In this document: positions 33,059 to 41,326 of the stretch, one piece after another | Layout of the letters: each line of letters opens with the position of its first letter | Numbering within the stretch: position 1 is the first letter of the stretch | Origin: an uncultured Collinsella sp. | Lineage (GTDB): Bacteria; Actinomycetota; Coriobacteriia; Coriobacteriales; Coriobacteriaceae | Direction: 5' to 3' | NCBI GenBank assembly: GCA_900541785.1 | Contig: UQKY01000001.1 | Span: 62,001 to 126,000, forward strand | DNA length: 64,000 nucleotides | Notes under the pieces: model-generated | The model's database searches: none | What the model saw: the letters and a program-made list of their open reading frames with translations, nothing else | What the model was told of the DNA's origin: nothing | Position numbers and translations under genes: made by a program

Positions 33059-34264
33059 ATGACCGCGCCCGACGAAAAGACACTCGCCACGCTCACCAAG
33101 CTGTTTGAGGAGGAGTTTGGGCCCATCGCCGACCGCCAGGTGCTCTACGTGCACGCGCCCGGCCGTTCCGAGATCAGCGGCAACCACACCGATCACGAGG
33201 GCGGCCACGTTATCGCCGGCTCGCTCGATGTCGCCGTTGACGGCATTGCCGTGGCGACCGACTCCAACAAGGTCCGCGTCGCCGACGAGGGCTATCCTAC
33301 GTTTGAGATCACACTCGACACGCTGGATGTTCAGGAGTCCGAGAAGGGCACGTCCGCAAGCCTCGTCCGCGGCATGGCGCACGAGATTGCAGCCCTTGGC
33401 GTTGAGCCCCACGGCTTCGACTTCGCCTTCACCTGCTCCGTCCCCTCGGGTGGCGGCCTTTCCAGCTCTGCAGCCGTCGAGGCCGCGTACGGTCGTGCCA
33501 TGGAGACGCTCTGGGGCGCGCCCGCCATTGAGCCCGTCACGCTCGCTCAGATGAGCCAGCGCACCGAAAACAACTACTACGGCAAGCCCTGCGGTCTGAT
33601 GGACCAGGCCGCCGTATGTCTGGGCGGCCTTGCCTACATGGACTTTGAGGACCAGGCTCAGCCTAAGACCCAGAAGCTCGAGCTCAACTTTGAGGACCAC
33701 GGCTATGCGCTCGTGCTCGTTAAGGTCGGCGCCGACCACGTGGCCGCCACCGATGACTACGCCGCCGTTCCGCGCGAAATGCAAGACGTCGCCGCCGAGT
33801 TTGGCAAGGCACGCCTGTGCGAGGTCGACGTTGCCGACTTTGACGCCAAACTCCCCGAGCTGCGCGCCAAGCTGGGCGACCGTGCCTGCCTGCGCGCCGT
33901 TCACTACTGGTACGAGAACGGCCTGGTCGATAAGCGCTGGGCTGCCCTGAACGCCGGCGACATTGACCAGTTCCTGGTCCTGACGCGCGAGTCCGGCGCC
34001 AGCTCTGCCATGTACCTGCAGAATGTCGTTGCCAAGCTGGGCTCCGAGCAGCCCTCCATGTATGCCCTGGCACTGGCCGAGCACGTGCTCGACGGCCGTG
34101 GCGCCGTTCGTATTCACGGTGGCGGCTTTGGCGGTACCATCCAGGCCTTTGTGCCGCTCGATCTGGTCGACACCTTTATCACCAAGATGAACAGCTGGCT
34201 GGGCGAGGGCTCTGCCCGTCACTACGCCATCTCTGACAAGGGGGCTTACGCGGCATGGCTGTAA
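33059..34264 (+). CDS. galK: Galactokinase
   Basis: A 401-residue GHMP kinase phosphorylating galactose to galactose 1-phosphate. The signature reads PGRSEISGNHTDHEGGH, a variant of the classical PGR-N-IGEHTDYN. The ATP-loop is VPSGGGLSSSAAVEAA and the third motif HGGGFGGT. The ATG at 33059 has AAAGGA upstream. It overlaps galT by ten bases. Confidence 0.93.
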   Translation: MTAPDEKTLATLTKLFEEEFGPIADRQVLYVHAPGRSEISGNHTDHEGGHVIAGSLDVAVDGIAVATDSNKVRVADEGYPTFEITLDTLDVQESEKGTSASLVRGMAHEIAALGVEPHGFDFAFTCSVPSGGGLSSSAAVEAAYGRAMETLWGAPAIEPVTLAQMSQRTENNYYGKPCGLMDQAAVCLGGLAYMDFEDQAQPKTQKLELNFEDHGYALVLVKVGADHVAATDDYAAVPREMQDVAAEFGKARLCEVDVADFDAKLPELRAKLGDRACLRAVHYWYENGLVDKRWAALNAGDIDQFLVLTRESGASSAMYLQNVVAKLGSEQPSMYALALAEHVLDGRGAVRIHGGGFGGTIQAFVPLDLVDTFITKMNSWLGEGSARHYAISDKGAYAAWL

Positions 34265-35883
34265 TGACTGACGTGCGCGAGGCCGCGCAGAACCTGATCG
34301 AGTACGCTATCCACCGATCGATGATCGGCCAGGACGATCGCATCTGGGCATACAACACCATTTTGGAGTGCATCGGCGCCACGGGTCCCGCACTCGACAT
34401 GGCTTGGGCGCTCAAGACCGAGAAGATTTCGCTCTTGCACCCCGATACACTCCCCGACTTTGACCTGGAGGGCGCGCTTGCCGTGCTTTCCGAGGCCGCC
34501 ATTGCCAACGGTGCTGCCGAGGACACGGCGTCAGGCCGCGACCGCATCGCCATGCGTATCATGGGCGCGCTCATGCCAAGGCCTTCGGTTGTAAACGAAG
34601 AGTTCAACGGACGCATGGGCGTCAACGAGCCCCGCGCCGCGACCGACTGGTTCTACGGCCTGTGCTGCGACGCCGGCTACGTGCGCCGTGCCGCCATCGC
34701 GCGCAACATCAAATGGAGCACCCCCACCAACTGGGGCGATCTTGAGATCACCATCAACCTGTCCAAGCCCGAGAAGGACCCGCGCGATATCGCCGCGGCA
34801 GGTGCAGCCAAGAACACGGGCGAGAAGTATCCTGCCTGCCAGCTCTGCATCGAAAACGAGGGCTATCCCGGACGCTCTGCCGCAGCCGACGGCGGCGCTC
34901 ACCCCGCCCGCCAGAATCTGCGCGTAATCCCCATCCAGCTCGACGGCGAGCGCTGGGGCTTCCAGTACAGCCCGTACGCGTACTTTAACGAGCACTGCAT
35001 TGCCATGAGCTCCGAGCATCGTCCGATGCACGTCGACCGCAAGGGTCTGACCTGCCTGCTCGATTTTGTGGACCTGTTCCCGCACTACTTTATTGGCTCT
35101 AACGCCGACCTGCCCATCGTGGGCGGCTCGATTCTGTCGCACGACCACTTCCAGGGCGGCGCGCACGAGTTCCCCATGATGCATGCCGCCGAGGTCTCGA
35201 AGTTTAGCGTGCCCGGATTTGACCAGGTCACCGGCACTGTGCTGCAATGGCCGCTCTCGGTGCTGCGCCTTCGCTCGCACGACCGCGCTCAGCTGCTCGA
35301 CGCTGCCGAGAAGATTATCCTCGCCTGGCGCGAGTGGACCGATGAGTCCGTGGGCGTCATCGCGCACACAGCCGATGGCGTGGCGCACAACACCGTGACG
35401 CCCGTCATTCGCCGCGTAGACTCCCGCGGCAACGCTGGCGGCGAAATTTATGAGGCCTACCTTGCACTTCGCTGCAATATCACGACCGACGAGCACCCGC
35501 TGGGCGTTTTCCACCCGCATGCCGAGTACCACCACATTAAGAAGGAGAACATCGGCCTGATTGAGGTCATGGGCCTGGCTATTCTGCCGCCGCGCTTGGT
35601 TCCCGAGCTCGGCGCTGTCCGCGAGCACCTGCTGGCAGCCAAGGTCGACGCCAGCTACGATCTTGCCGGCGCGCTCGAGAGCGATGATCTTTGCCGCAGC
35701 CATGCCGCGTGGGCCGAAGATGTCTATGCCCGCCGCGCCGACGAGCTTACGGCCGACAACGCCATCGATATCCTACACGAAGAGGTCGGCGTGGTGTTTG
35801 GCCACGTGCTCGACAACGCCGGCGTCTTTAAGTGGGACGAGGCCGGCCGCGCCGCCCAGCAGCGCTTTATCGACTCACTGTAG
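34255..35883 (+). CDS. galT: UDP-glucose--hexose-1-phosphate uridylyltransferase, class II
   Basis: A 542-residue enzyme exchanging UMP between UDP-glucose and galactose 1-phosphate. It belongs to the long, Gram-positive-type GalT class, with the nucleophile motif SHDHFQGG and the C-terminal GVFHPHAEYHHIKKENIGLIEVMG. The ATG at 34255 lies about ten bases after AAGGGGG; a second ATG at 34264 forms a TAATG overlap with galK. UDP-glucose 4-epimerase (galE) needed to complete the pathway is not in this window. Confidence 0.93.
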   Translation: MAVMTDVREAAQNLIEYAIHRSMIGQDDRIWAYNTILECIGATGPALDMAWALKTEKISLLHPDTLPDFDLEGALAVLSEAAIANGAAEDTASGRDRIAMRIMGALMPRPSVVNEEFNGRMGVNEPRAATDWFYGLCCDAGYVRRAAIARNIKWSTPTNWGDLEITINLSKPEKDPRDIAAAGAAKNTGEKYPACQLCIENEGYPGRSAAADGGAHPARQNLRVIPIQLDGERWGFQYSPYAYFNEHCIAMSSEHRPMHVDRKGLTCLLDFVDLFPHYFIGSNADLPIVGGSILSHDHFQGGAHEFPMMHAAEVSKFSVPGFDQVTGTVLQWPLSVLRLRSHDRAQLLDAAEKIILAWREWTDESVGVIAHTADGVAHNTVTPVIRRVDSRGNAGGEIYEAYLALRCNITTDEHPLGVFHPHAEYHHIKKENIGLIEVMGLAILPPRLVPELGAVREHLLAAKVDASYDLAGALESDDLCRSHAAWAEDVYARRADELTADNAIDILHEEVGVVFGHVLDNAGVFKWDEAGRAAQQRFIDSL

Positions 35884-35937
35884 AGCACAGACCCGGACGC
35901 TCAACAGCAGCCCGCACGACATAGCCACCTACACGAC

Positions 35938-35975
35938 AACGGCGCCCGCCGGCAACATCGCCGACGGGCGCCGTT
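35938..35975 (+). terminator. Terminator of the gal operon
   Basis: AACGGCGCCCG/CGGGCGCCGTT arms (11 bases) with a TTTTC tail lie 55 bases past galT. Confidence 0.7.
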
Positions 35976-36007
35976 TTCTGATGCAAAGGTAACTAATTTA
36001 CACCAAA

Positions 36008-36056
36008 GCAAGGAGTGTCCCAAACTGCCGGCAGAAAAGGAACGTCCCCAGGTGCC
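36008..36056. repeat. GTCCCC-type repeat (copy 3)
   Basis: AGGAGTGTCCCAAACTGCCGGC and GGAACGTCCCCAGGTGCCG follow one another; the same pair occurs at 37521, so the ATPase gene is bracketed by two similar copies. Confidence 0.6.
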
Positions 36057-36065
36057 GACCTAAAC

Positions 36066-36165
36066 CCACACAATATTCGATGGAAAAACGTGGTTGCCTC
36101 CCACATTATTCGATGGAAAAACGTGGTTCATTCCCACATTTTTCGATGGAAAGACCAACACGGTC
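36066..36165. repeat. Three tandem 33-base palindromic repeats before the DUF4143 gene
   Basis: Three copies of a unit with the core TTCGATGGAAA at 36076, 36109 and 36142 (period 33). Units one and two read CCAC...TTC-GATG-GAA...GTGG and are imperfect palindromes; the third is truncated at its right end. They lie 30-130 bases before the start codon, which suits a multi-site operator. Confidence 0.75.
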
Positions 36166-36195
36166 TTATACTAACCATGATCGTTAGGAGGCAGT

Positions 36196-37497
36196 ATGCA
36201 GCGACAGCTAATGGACGAACTCATCGCTTGGAAATCTAGGGCAAACCGCAAGCCCCTCCTGCTTAAGGGGGCCCGCCAGACGGGAAAAACCTGGCTTCTC
36301 AACGAATTCGCAGGCCAGCAGTATCAAAACGTCATCCGTTTTGACTTTATGCTCGAACCGGGCGCACGCTCGCTGTTCGACGGAAGCCTTGACCCCAAAC
36401 GCATCATCTCCCAGATAGAGCTCCTGCGCGGCCAGACCATAACGCCGACAGACACACTCATCATCTTCGACGAAATCCAAGAGGCACCGCGTGGCATCAC
36501 CTCGCTCAAATACTTCAACGAGCTGGCGCCGGAATACCATATCGTGGCAGCCGGCTCCTATATGGGGCTCGCGCTCCGACGCGAAAACGAGTCGTTCCCC
36601 GTCGGCAAGATTGACCAGCTTACCATGCGCCCCATGGGGTTTGTCGAGTTCGTTCGTGCCGTCGATGGCGATCCGCTCGCAGATGCCATCCTTGCCGCAG
36701 ACATGGACCTGCTGGCAAACGTTTCCGAAAAGCTCGAGCGCCTGCTCAAGGAATACCTCGTTGTCGGTGGCATGCCAGAAGTTGTCTCCGCTTTCGCCGC
36801 CTCCCACGATTTCATCGAGGCCCGCAGGCTTCAGCAGCAAATCATCGAAGCTTACGAATCCGATTTTGGCAAGCATGCGCCAGCCCGCATCGTCGAGCGC
36901 ATGAGGCTGGTTTGGAAATCCCTTCCCGGCCAGCTCGCAAAGGAAAACAAGAAGTTCGTCTACGGCGCGCTTCGTCCCGGGGCGCGCGCACGCGATTTTG
37001 AGGAAAGCCTCCAGTGGCTCATGGACTATGGAATCGTTCATAAGGTACCACGTGTTTCCGCCCTAAGAGCACCGCTCACAAGCTACGAGGATCTCTCGGG
37101 CTTCAAGCTGTTCTGCATCGACACCGGCATCCTCGGAGCACTCTCTGGCCTCTCGCCGGCCATTGCTCTGAACGGGCCCGCTGTTTTTACGGAGTTCAAA
37201 GGCTCGCTGACCGAGCAATACGTCGCACAGGAGCTTTTGCTCCAAGGCAAAACTCCCGCGTATTGGTCATCCTCCTCCGGCAATGCAGAGACTGACTTTG
37301 CCATCGACCATGCGGGGACCGTGCTTCCGCTCGAGGTCAAGGCGGCAGAGAACCTCAAAGCAAAGAGCCTGAGGATTGCCTGCGAGAAGTTCAAGCTCGA
37401 GCGCTGCGTGAGAACATCGTTAGCGGCATATAGAGACGAGGGCACGCTCGTCAACATTCCGCTCTGGGAGATTGGGCAAATCGACAAGCTGGCATAG
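36196..37497 (+). CDS. AAA-type ATPase of the DUF4143 family
   Basis: A 433-residue protein with Walker A LKGARQTGKTWLL at the N-terminus and Walker B TLIIFDEIQEAPRG, then sensor-like VAAGSYMG. The C-terminal DUF4143 half contains a nuclease-like motif, YWSSSSGNAETDFAIDH...VLPLEVKAAENLKAKSL (E/D...E-x-K), as in many archaeal and bacterial ATPases of this group. It starts at ATG with AGGAGG four bases upstream. The cellular role of the family is unclear; its frequent mobility and the flanking repeats fit a gained gene. Confidence 0.88.
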   Translation: MQRQLMDELIAWKSRANRKPLLLKGARQTGKTWLLNEFAGQQYQNVIRFDFMLEPGARSLFDGSLDPKRIISQIELLRGQTITPTDTLIIFDEIQEAPRGITSLKYFNELAPEYHIVAAGSYMGLALRRENESFPVGKIDQLTMRPMGFVEFVRAVDGDPLADAILAADMDLLANVSEKLERLLKEYLVVGGMPEVVSAFAASHDFIEARRLQQQIIEAYESDFGKHAPARIVERMRLVWKSLPGQLAKENKKFVYGALRPGARARDFEESLQWLMDYGIVHKVPRVSALRAPLTSYEDLSGFKLFCIDTGILGALSGLSPAIALNGPAVFTEFKGSLTEQYVAQELLLQGKTPAYWSSSSGNAETDFAIDHAGTVLPLEVKAAENLKAKSLRIACEKFKLERCVRTSLAAYRDEGTLVNIPLWEIGQIDKLA

Positions 37498-37520
37498 GCG
37501 CTGTGGAGGGGGGGTGCCCC

Positions 37521-37575
37521 GTAAGGAGTGTCCCAAACTGCCGGCAAAAAAGGAACGTCTCTATCTGCCGCATTC
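37521..37575. repeat. GTCCCC-type repeat (copy 4)
   Basis: AGGAGTGTCCCAAACTGCCGGC is followed by AAGGAACGTCTCTATCTGCCG, a slightly decayed version of copy 3. Confidence 0.55.
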
Positions 37576-37615
37576 CCGAAGCAAGGCAACGCCGATGTTT
37601 TGGCAACGGCAGCGA

Positions 37616-37756
37616 AAACCCGCCAGAGCGAGCAAGGTGCCTTGAAACAAGGCGGCATTGACCTTCTGGTCATGCCGCCGCAGCTGAAAGGCAGATTGCC
37701 GCTCTGGCGGGTTTGCAGCGTCGGCCGGTTACGCGGTTTGGTAAAACCGCGTAACC
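37616..37756 (-). repeat. Structured 3'-UTR element, family B copy 2
   Basis: On the minus strand it starts at the very next base after the lacC stop codon. Hairpin 1 (37727-37756) has 13-base arms; the linker CGGCCGACGCTGC is kept. The outer stem pairs 37616-37630 with 37700-37714 (15 perfect pairs). The inner stem GGCGGCAT/ATGCCGCC encloses TGACCTTCTGGTCA. All stems differ in sequence from copy 1 yet pair fully. Confidence 0.8.
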
Positions 37757-38692
37757 CTACAGCTCCGTTACTTCAACGCTGTTGTAGACCTCGTCCCAGC
37801 GGTCCATGACCAGGTGGCCGGTCTTGGGATCCATGGCGTTGAGCTTGCCGCAGGTATTGGCGGTCTTGAGCACCGTGACGTCGTCGGCACCAGCAGCAAT
37901 CGCATGCGCAAAGCCGGCGATGGTCGAGTCGCCGGAACCCGTTGCGTTCACAGCCGCAATCGCGGGCGTCTTGGCGCGGAACGCGCGACCCTCATGGAAG
38001 CCAACCGAACCGGCAGCGCCCATCGAAACGACAACCCAGGGGATACCGGCAAAACGGTCATCGGCGGCAAGCGCCTCGCGCAGGGCATCGACATCATCGG
38101 TCGTATAGGACGTACCCAGCAGGCCGTTAATCTCGGTCAGGTTGGGCTTTACGAGCTCAGGCTTGGCGTCGGACTCCAGCGCGGCCTCCAGCGATGCACC
38201 CGAGGTGTCGAGCAGCACCTTGGCGCCCGCCTCCTCGGCGATCTTGACGAGCTCGGCATAGTAGCCGGCATCGACGCCACGCGGCAGCGAGCCCGAAAGC
38301 GTCACGACGTCCGCCTTCGCTGCAAGCTCGGCAAACTTGGCCGTAAAGGCCTCGAGCTCGGCCGGAGCGATCTGCGGGCCGCTCTCCAGCAGCTCGGTCT
38401 GATTACCCTCGTGCAGAATATTCAGGCAACTGCGCGTCTCACCGGCGATGGGCACAAAGTCGTTCTTGACGCCGTCGGCATCCATAAGCTCGGCCATATA
38501 GGCACCCATGTGGCCGCCGAGCAGACCGGTCGCGAGCACATCGTCGCCCAACTGCAGCAGCACACGGCTCACGTTGAGGCCCTTGCCGCCAGCGGTCTTT
38601 TCGGGCGTCACACGGTTCACGTCGTCGATGATCAGCTTGTCGAGCTGATAGCGCGTATCAATCGACGGGTTCATGGTAACGGTCAGAATCAT
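37757..38692 (-). CDS. lacC: Tagatose-6-phosphate kinase / 1-phosphofructokinase family (PfkB)
   Basis: A 311-residue PfkB-family kinase. It opens MILTVTMNPSIDTRYQLD, has KTAGGKGLNVSRVLLQLG, SGSLPRG, KPNLTEINGLLG and the catalytic AVNATGSGDSTIAGF. LacC and FruK cannot be separated with certainty, but the position in a lacA-lacB-lacX-lacC cluster supports tagatose 6-phosphate to tagatose 1,6-bisphosphate. The ATG at 38692 has AGGAG six bases upstream. A near-identical second copy is at 62427-63362. Confidence 0.85.
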   Translation of the reverse strand: MILTVTMNPSIDTRYQLDKLIIDDVNRVTPEKTAGGKGLNVSRVLLQLGDDVLATGLLGGHMGAYMAELMDADGVKNDFVPIAGETRSCLNILHEGNQTELLESGPQIAPAELEAFTAKFAELAAKADVVTLSGSLPRGVDAGYYAELVKIAEEAGAKVLLDTSGASLEAALESDAKPELVKPNLTEINGLLGTSYTTDDVDALREALAADDRFAGIPWVVVSMGAAGSVGFHEGRAFRAKTPAIAAVNATGSGDSTIAGFAHAIAAGADDVTVLKTANTCGKLNAMDPKTGHLVMDRWDEVYNSVEVTEL

Positions 38693-38745
38693 GTTGAACT
38701 CCTGTTCCGGGGCGGCATAACCCGCCCCAAACATACGATAACTCG

Positions 38746-39627
38746 TTAAAGGATCTCGATCTCAAAGCCGCGGGTGACGGTCTCCCCCGGCTTGGCCACC
38801 AGGCAGCCACGCTTGTGCTCCAGGATATCGTCCTCGTCGGAACAGGTGGACAGGCCGCCCCACGGTTCCACGGCCACAAAGTCGCCCTCGGGCTTGCTCC
38901 ACACAATCAGGTACGGCATATCGGGGAACGTCAGGCGCACGCCCTTGTCCTCGGTCTTCTTGGTCAGCGTGACCACATGGCTCTCGAGCACATCAAAGAT
39001 GGTCTCGGCAAAGTCGAAGAGCTCGTGAGTCAGCGGCAGGTCGTGGCCGACCATCGGGTTTTTGCTGCGATGCTCGACATCAATCAGGCCTGTCGAGGGA
39101 ACGGCAGTACAGAGCTCAGCGGCCTCACGCTGCTCAAAACGGAGCTCGTAATCGTCATAGGACTCGCCCTCGTCGAGCGGGCACTTAAAGCCAGGGTGAC
39201 CGCCCACAAAGAACGGCATGTCCTCGGTGCCCTCATTGGTCACCTCGTACGACACGGCCACCTTCTCCGCATCGATCGTGTAACGAGCAACGATCTTAAA
39301 CGGATACGGGTACTGCTCGAGCAACTCGGCATGGTCGGCAGAGCTTAAGCTCAGCACAACCATGTTGTCGCTCCGCTCCTCGAGCTTCCACTCCTGCTTG
39401 CGAGCAAAGCCGTGGCGGGCGAGCTTGACCTCGCGGCCGCCCATGGTCATTGCGCGACCGTCACGAAGGCCGCCGCAGATCGGGAAACAAATGGGTGCCT
39501 GGCCCGACCACACCGCCGGGTCGCCCTGCCACAGGTACTCACGGCCGTTGGCCGTAATAGAAGTGAACGACCCGCCCGCCGTGCTCAGTGCCACGCGGAT
39601 AGAACCGTTATCAAGAACAAACTCCAT
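38746..39627 (-). CDS. lacX: LacX-type aldose 1-epimerase family protein
   Basis: A 293-residue beta-sandwich protein of the aldose 1-epimerase superfamily, short type. Its features are ICFPICGGLRDG, KLARHGFARKQEW with a conserved His, and GGHPGFKCPLDEGE with the second His. LacX proteins accompany lactose/tagatose operons, where their exact role is not settled; acting on the anomer of a galactose phosphate is plausible. The ATG at 39627 has AAGG upstream. It lies 53 bases before lacC, and the pair is duplicated at 62427-64000. Confidence 0.82.
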   Translation of the reverse strand: MEFVLDNGSIRVALSTAGGSFTSITANGREYLWQGDPAVWSGQAPICFPICGGLRDGRAMTMGGREVKLARHGFARKQEWKLEERSDNMVVLSLSSADHAELLEQYPYPFKIVARYTIDAEKVAVSYEVTNEGTEDMPFFVGGHPGFKCPLDEGESYDDYELRFEQREAAELCTAVPSTGLIDVEHRSKNPMVGHDLPLTHELFDFAETIFDVLESHVVTLTKKTEDKGVRLTFPDMPYLIVWSKPEGDFVAVEPWGGLSTCSDEDDILEHKRGCLVAKPGETVTRGFEIEIL

Positions 39628-39859
39628 AGGAGCCTTCCCTTTCTTACGACAGCCCGCCAAGTCAATAGGGCTGATAGAAAACCGGCCCGCGCCCCCTCAC
39701 AGAAACGCGAGCCGTCAATTGAAAAGCTGCAGAATACCGGGTCCCGCCAAAACGAAGCCCACAAGCTCAGCAAGCAAACGTGTTATCGGAGCAGCTTACT
39801 GAACCAGAAAGCTTCGCAACAACAGCGGTAACCCCACAGGTACCCCCAACGTCAGCGAG

Positions 39860-39999
39860 AAGTCAGCTGGCGAGGCAAGGTGCCGTGAAGCGAGGCGGCA
39901 TTGACCTTCTGGTCATGCCGCCGAAGCTGAACGGCAGATTGCCCGCCAGATGGCTTCGCAGCGTCGGCCGGTTACGCGGTTTGGAAAAACCGCGTAACC
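39860..39999 (-). repeat. Structured 3'-UTR element, family B copy 3
   Basis: It starts three bases after the lacB stop codon on the minus strand. Hairpin 1 is at 39970-39999, the linker CGGCCGACGCTGC is identical to copy 2, and the inner stem encloses TGACCTTCTGGTCA. The outer stem is weaker (CTGGCG with CGCCAG plus partial extensions). It sits between lacB and lacX. Confidence 0.78.
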
Positions 40000-40002
40000 C
40001 CA

Positions 40003-40527
40003 CTAGTCGTGGTACTCGCCGCGGTCCCACTTCTCGAGGAACTCGTCAAAGAAGTGCGGGTCAGCCTGAGCCTCGGCATCGGCCTTATTACAGGCATCGA
40101 TCTTGGCGATCAGAGCATCGTGCTCGGGAGTCTTCTCGTAGGGCTCCTCCAGGAAGGCAAGCATAATGTCGGCCATCAGGAACTCGCCGGTGATCTTGCC
40201 GCCAAAGCCCACGATGTTAGCGTTGAGCTCGCGACGGGCATACAGGGCAGAGGTCATGTCGCGAACCAGAGAGCAGCGGGCGCCGGGAACCTTGTTGACG
40301 GCGTTGGTGATGCCGATGCCGGTGCCGCACAGGGCCACGCCAAAGTCGGCCTTGCCGCTGGCAACGGCCTCGCCCACGGCCTTACCGTAGATGGGATAGT
40401 GCGTACGGGTGTGGCTGTAGGTGCCGCAGTCGAGCACCTTGTAGCCAGCCTGCTCCAAGCGGTCGGCCAGATAGATCTTCTCGTCCGTAACGATATGGTC
40501 GCAACCGATTGCGATGGTCTTCTTCAT
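40003..40527 (-). CDS. lacB: Galactose-6-phosphate isomerase subunit LacB
   Basis: A 174-residue RpiB-fold subunit. [46 protein letters not shown] (with the family's active-site Cys) and [22 protein letters not shown] closely follow known LacB proteins. With LacA it converts galactose 6-phosphate to tagatose 6-phosphate. The ATG has AAAGGA seven bases upstream. It follows lacA by 63 bases. Confidence 0.94.
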   Translation of the reverse strand: MKKTIAIGCDHIVTDEKIYLADRLEQAGYKVLDCGTYSHTRTHYPIYGKAVGEAVASGKADFGVALCGTGIGITNAVNKVPGARCSLVRDMTSALYARRELNANIVGFGGKITGEFLMADIMLAFLEEPYEKTPEHDALIAKIDACNKADAEAQADPHFFDEFLEKWDRGEYHD

Positions 40528-40590
40528 CAGAACGTCCTTTCGTCTGAATTCACAAGTTGAGGTAGAAGTTCGAGTTCTCGGTGGCTCTCG

Positions 40591-41019
40591 TTAGGCCATC
40601 TTGTTGAGCATGTCGACACGGATCTGGTGACGGCCGCCGGCGTACTGGGCACGCAGGAACTCGCGGGCGATCTTCTTGGCGACCTCGGTGCCCACAACGC
40701 CCGGGCCCATGGTGACCATGCGCGAGCCGTTGTGCTCGCGGGTCATGTAGGCGGAACGCTCGTCGGAAATGTTGGCGACGACCATGCCCTTGATCTTGAC
40801 GGCGGCCATATAGGAGCCGACGCCGTACTTATCGAATGCGAAACCCTGGGAATCCTTGTGCTCCAGCAGGTCCTTGGCAACGGCGGTCGCGGAATCGACA
40901 AAGTCCGCGGCAGGGGTCTCGGAATAGTCGACGACCTCGTGACCGTCAGCGATGAGCATCTCCTTGATGGACTCCTTCATCGACATACCGTCGGCATCGG
41001 AAGCGATTACAACCCTCAT
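40591..41019 (-). CDS. lacA: Galactose-6-phosphate isomerase subunit LacA
   Basis: A 142-residue RpiB-fold subunit with MRVVIASDADGMSMKESIK, EHNGSRMVTMGPGVVG and GGRHQIRVDML. The position corresponding to the LacB cysteine motif reads FDKYGVGSYM, as expected for LacA, which lacks that Cys. The ATG has AAGGAGG six bases upstream. It is the first gene of the lacABXC transcript, with LacR-type and GTTCAC-type motifs in front. Confidence 0.93.
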   Translation of the reverse strand: MRVVIASDADGMSMKESIKEMLIADGHEVVDYSETPAADFVDSATAVAKDLLEHKDSQGFAFDKYGVGSYMAAVKIKGMVVANISDERSAYMTREHNGSRMVTMGPGVVGTEVAKKIAREFLRAQYAGGRHQIRVDMLNKMA

Positions 41020-41125
41020 GACATCCTCCTTGAGAGATACGCAGGTGCGTAGTTCCTGTTTGGAAGTGTTGAATCGCGTTCAGGTCCGGGCATCTGAATG
41101 TGCGGTTCTTCACTGTTCATGTTTA

Positions 41126-41143
41126 TTTGAACACATTCGAACA
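41126..41143. promoter_or_regulatory. Candidate LacR site upstream of lacA
   Basis: TTTGAACACATTCGAACA matches sites at 43307-43324 (before the EIIA gene) and 59834-59851 (before the LacR-type gene) in the pattern TTTGAACA-N3-WCGAACA. It lies 107 bases before lacA. An inverted repeat TTTGTTC/GAACAAA follows at about 41170-41188. Confidence 0.55.
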
Positions 41144-41180
41144 TCAACTGCAACAACTATTTGTTTATCTTTGTTCTTTT

Positions 41181-41199
41181 TTGAACAAATACCATTCAC
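41181..41199. promoter_or_regulatory. GTTCAC-type palindromic site upstream of lacA
   Basis: TTGAACAAATACCATTCAC matches the palindrome before pflB/marR at 16 of 19 positions, with the same 7-base spacing between arms. Confidence 0.5.
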
Positions 41200-41259
41200 G
41201 GATGATTGCTGACCGTTTGGGCCCGGCGCGAACGTAGCGACCACGCGTTCAACAAACAA

Positions 41260-41292
41260 AAGGGCGGCCGAGAACGTGTCTCGGCCGCCCTT
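41260..41292 (-). terminator. Terminator of the membrane protein gene at 41327
   Basis: Perfect 14-base arms AAGGGCGGCCGAGA/TCTCGGCCGCCCTT; on the minus strand the stem is followed by TTGTTTGTTGAA. Confidence 0.75.
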
Positions 41293-41326
41293 CAGCGGTA
41301 TGTCCCGGTATATACAGTTGTTTTAG

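Noticed and set aside
36008..37575. The DUF4143 gene and its two flanking repeats as a composite transposon
   Set aside because: The flanking units are short REP-like repeats found at many other sites. There is no transposase and no target duplication.
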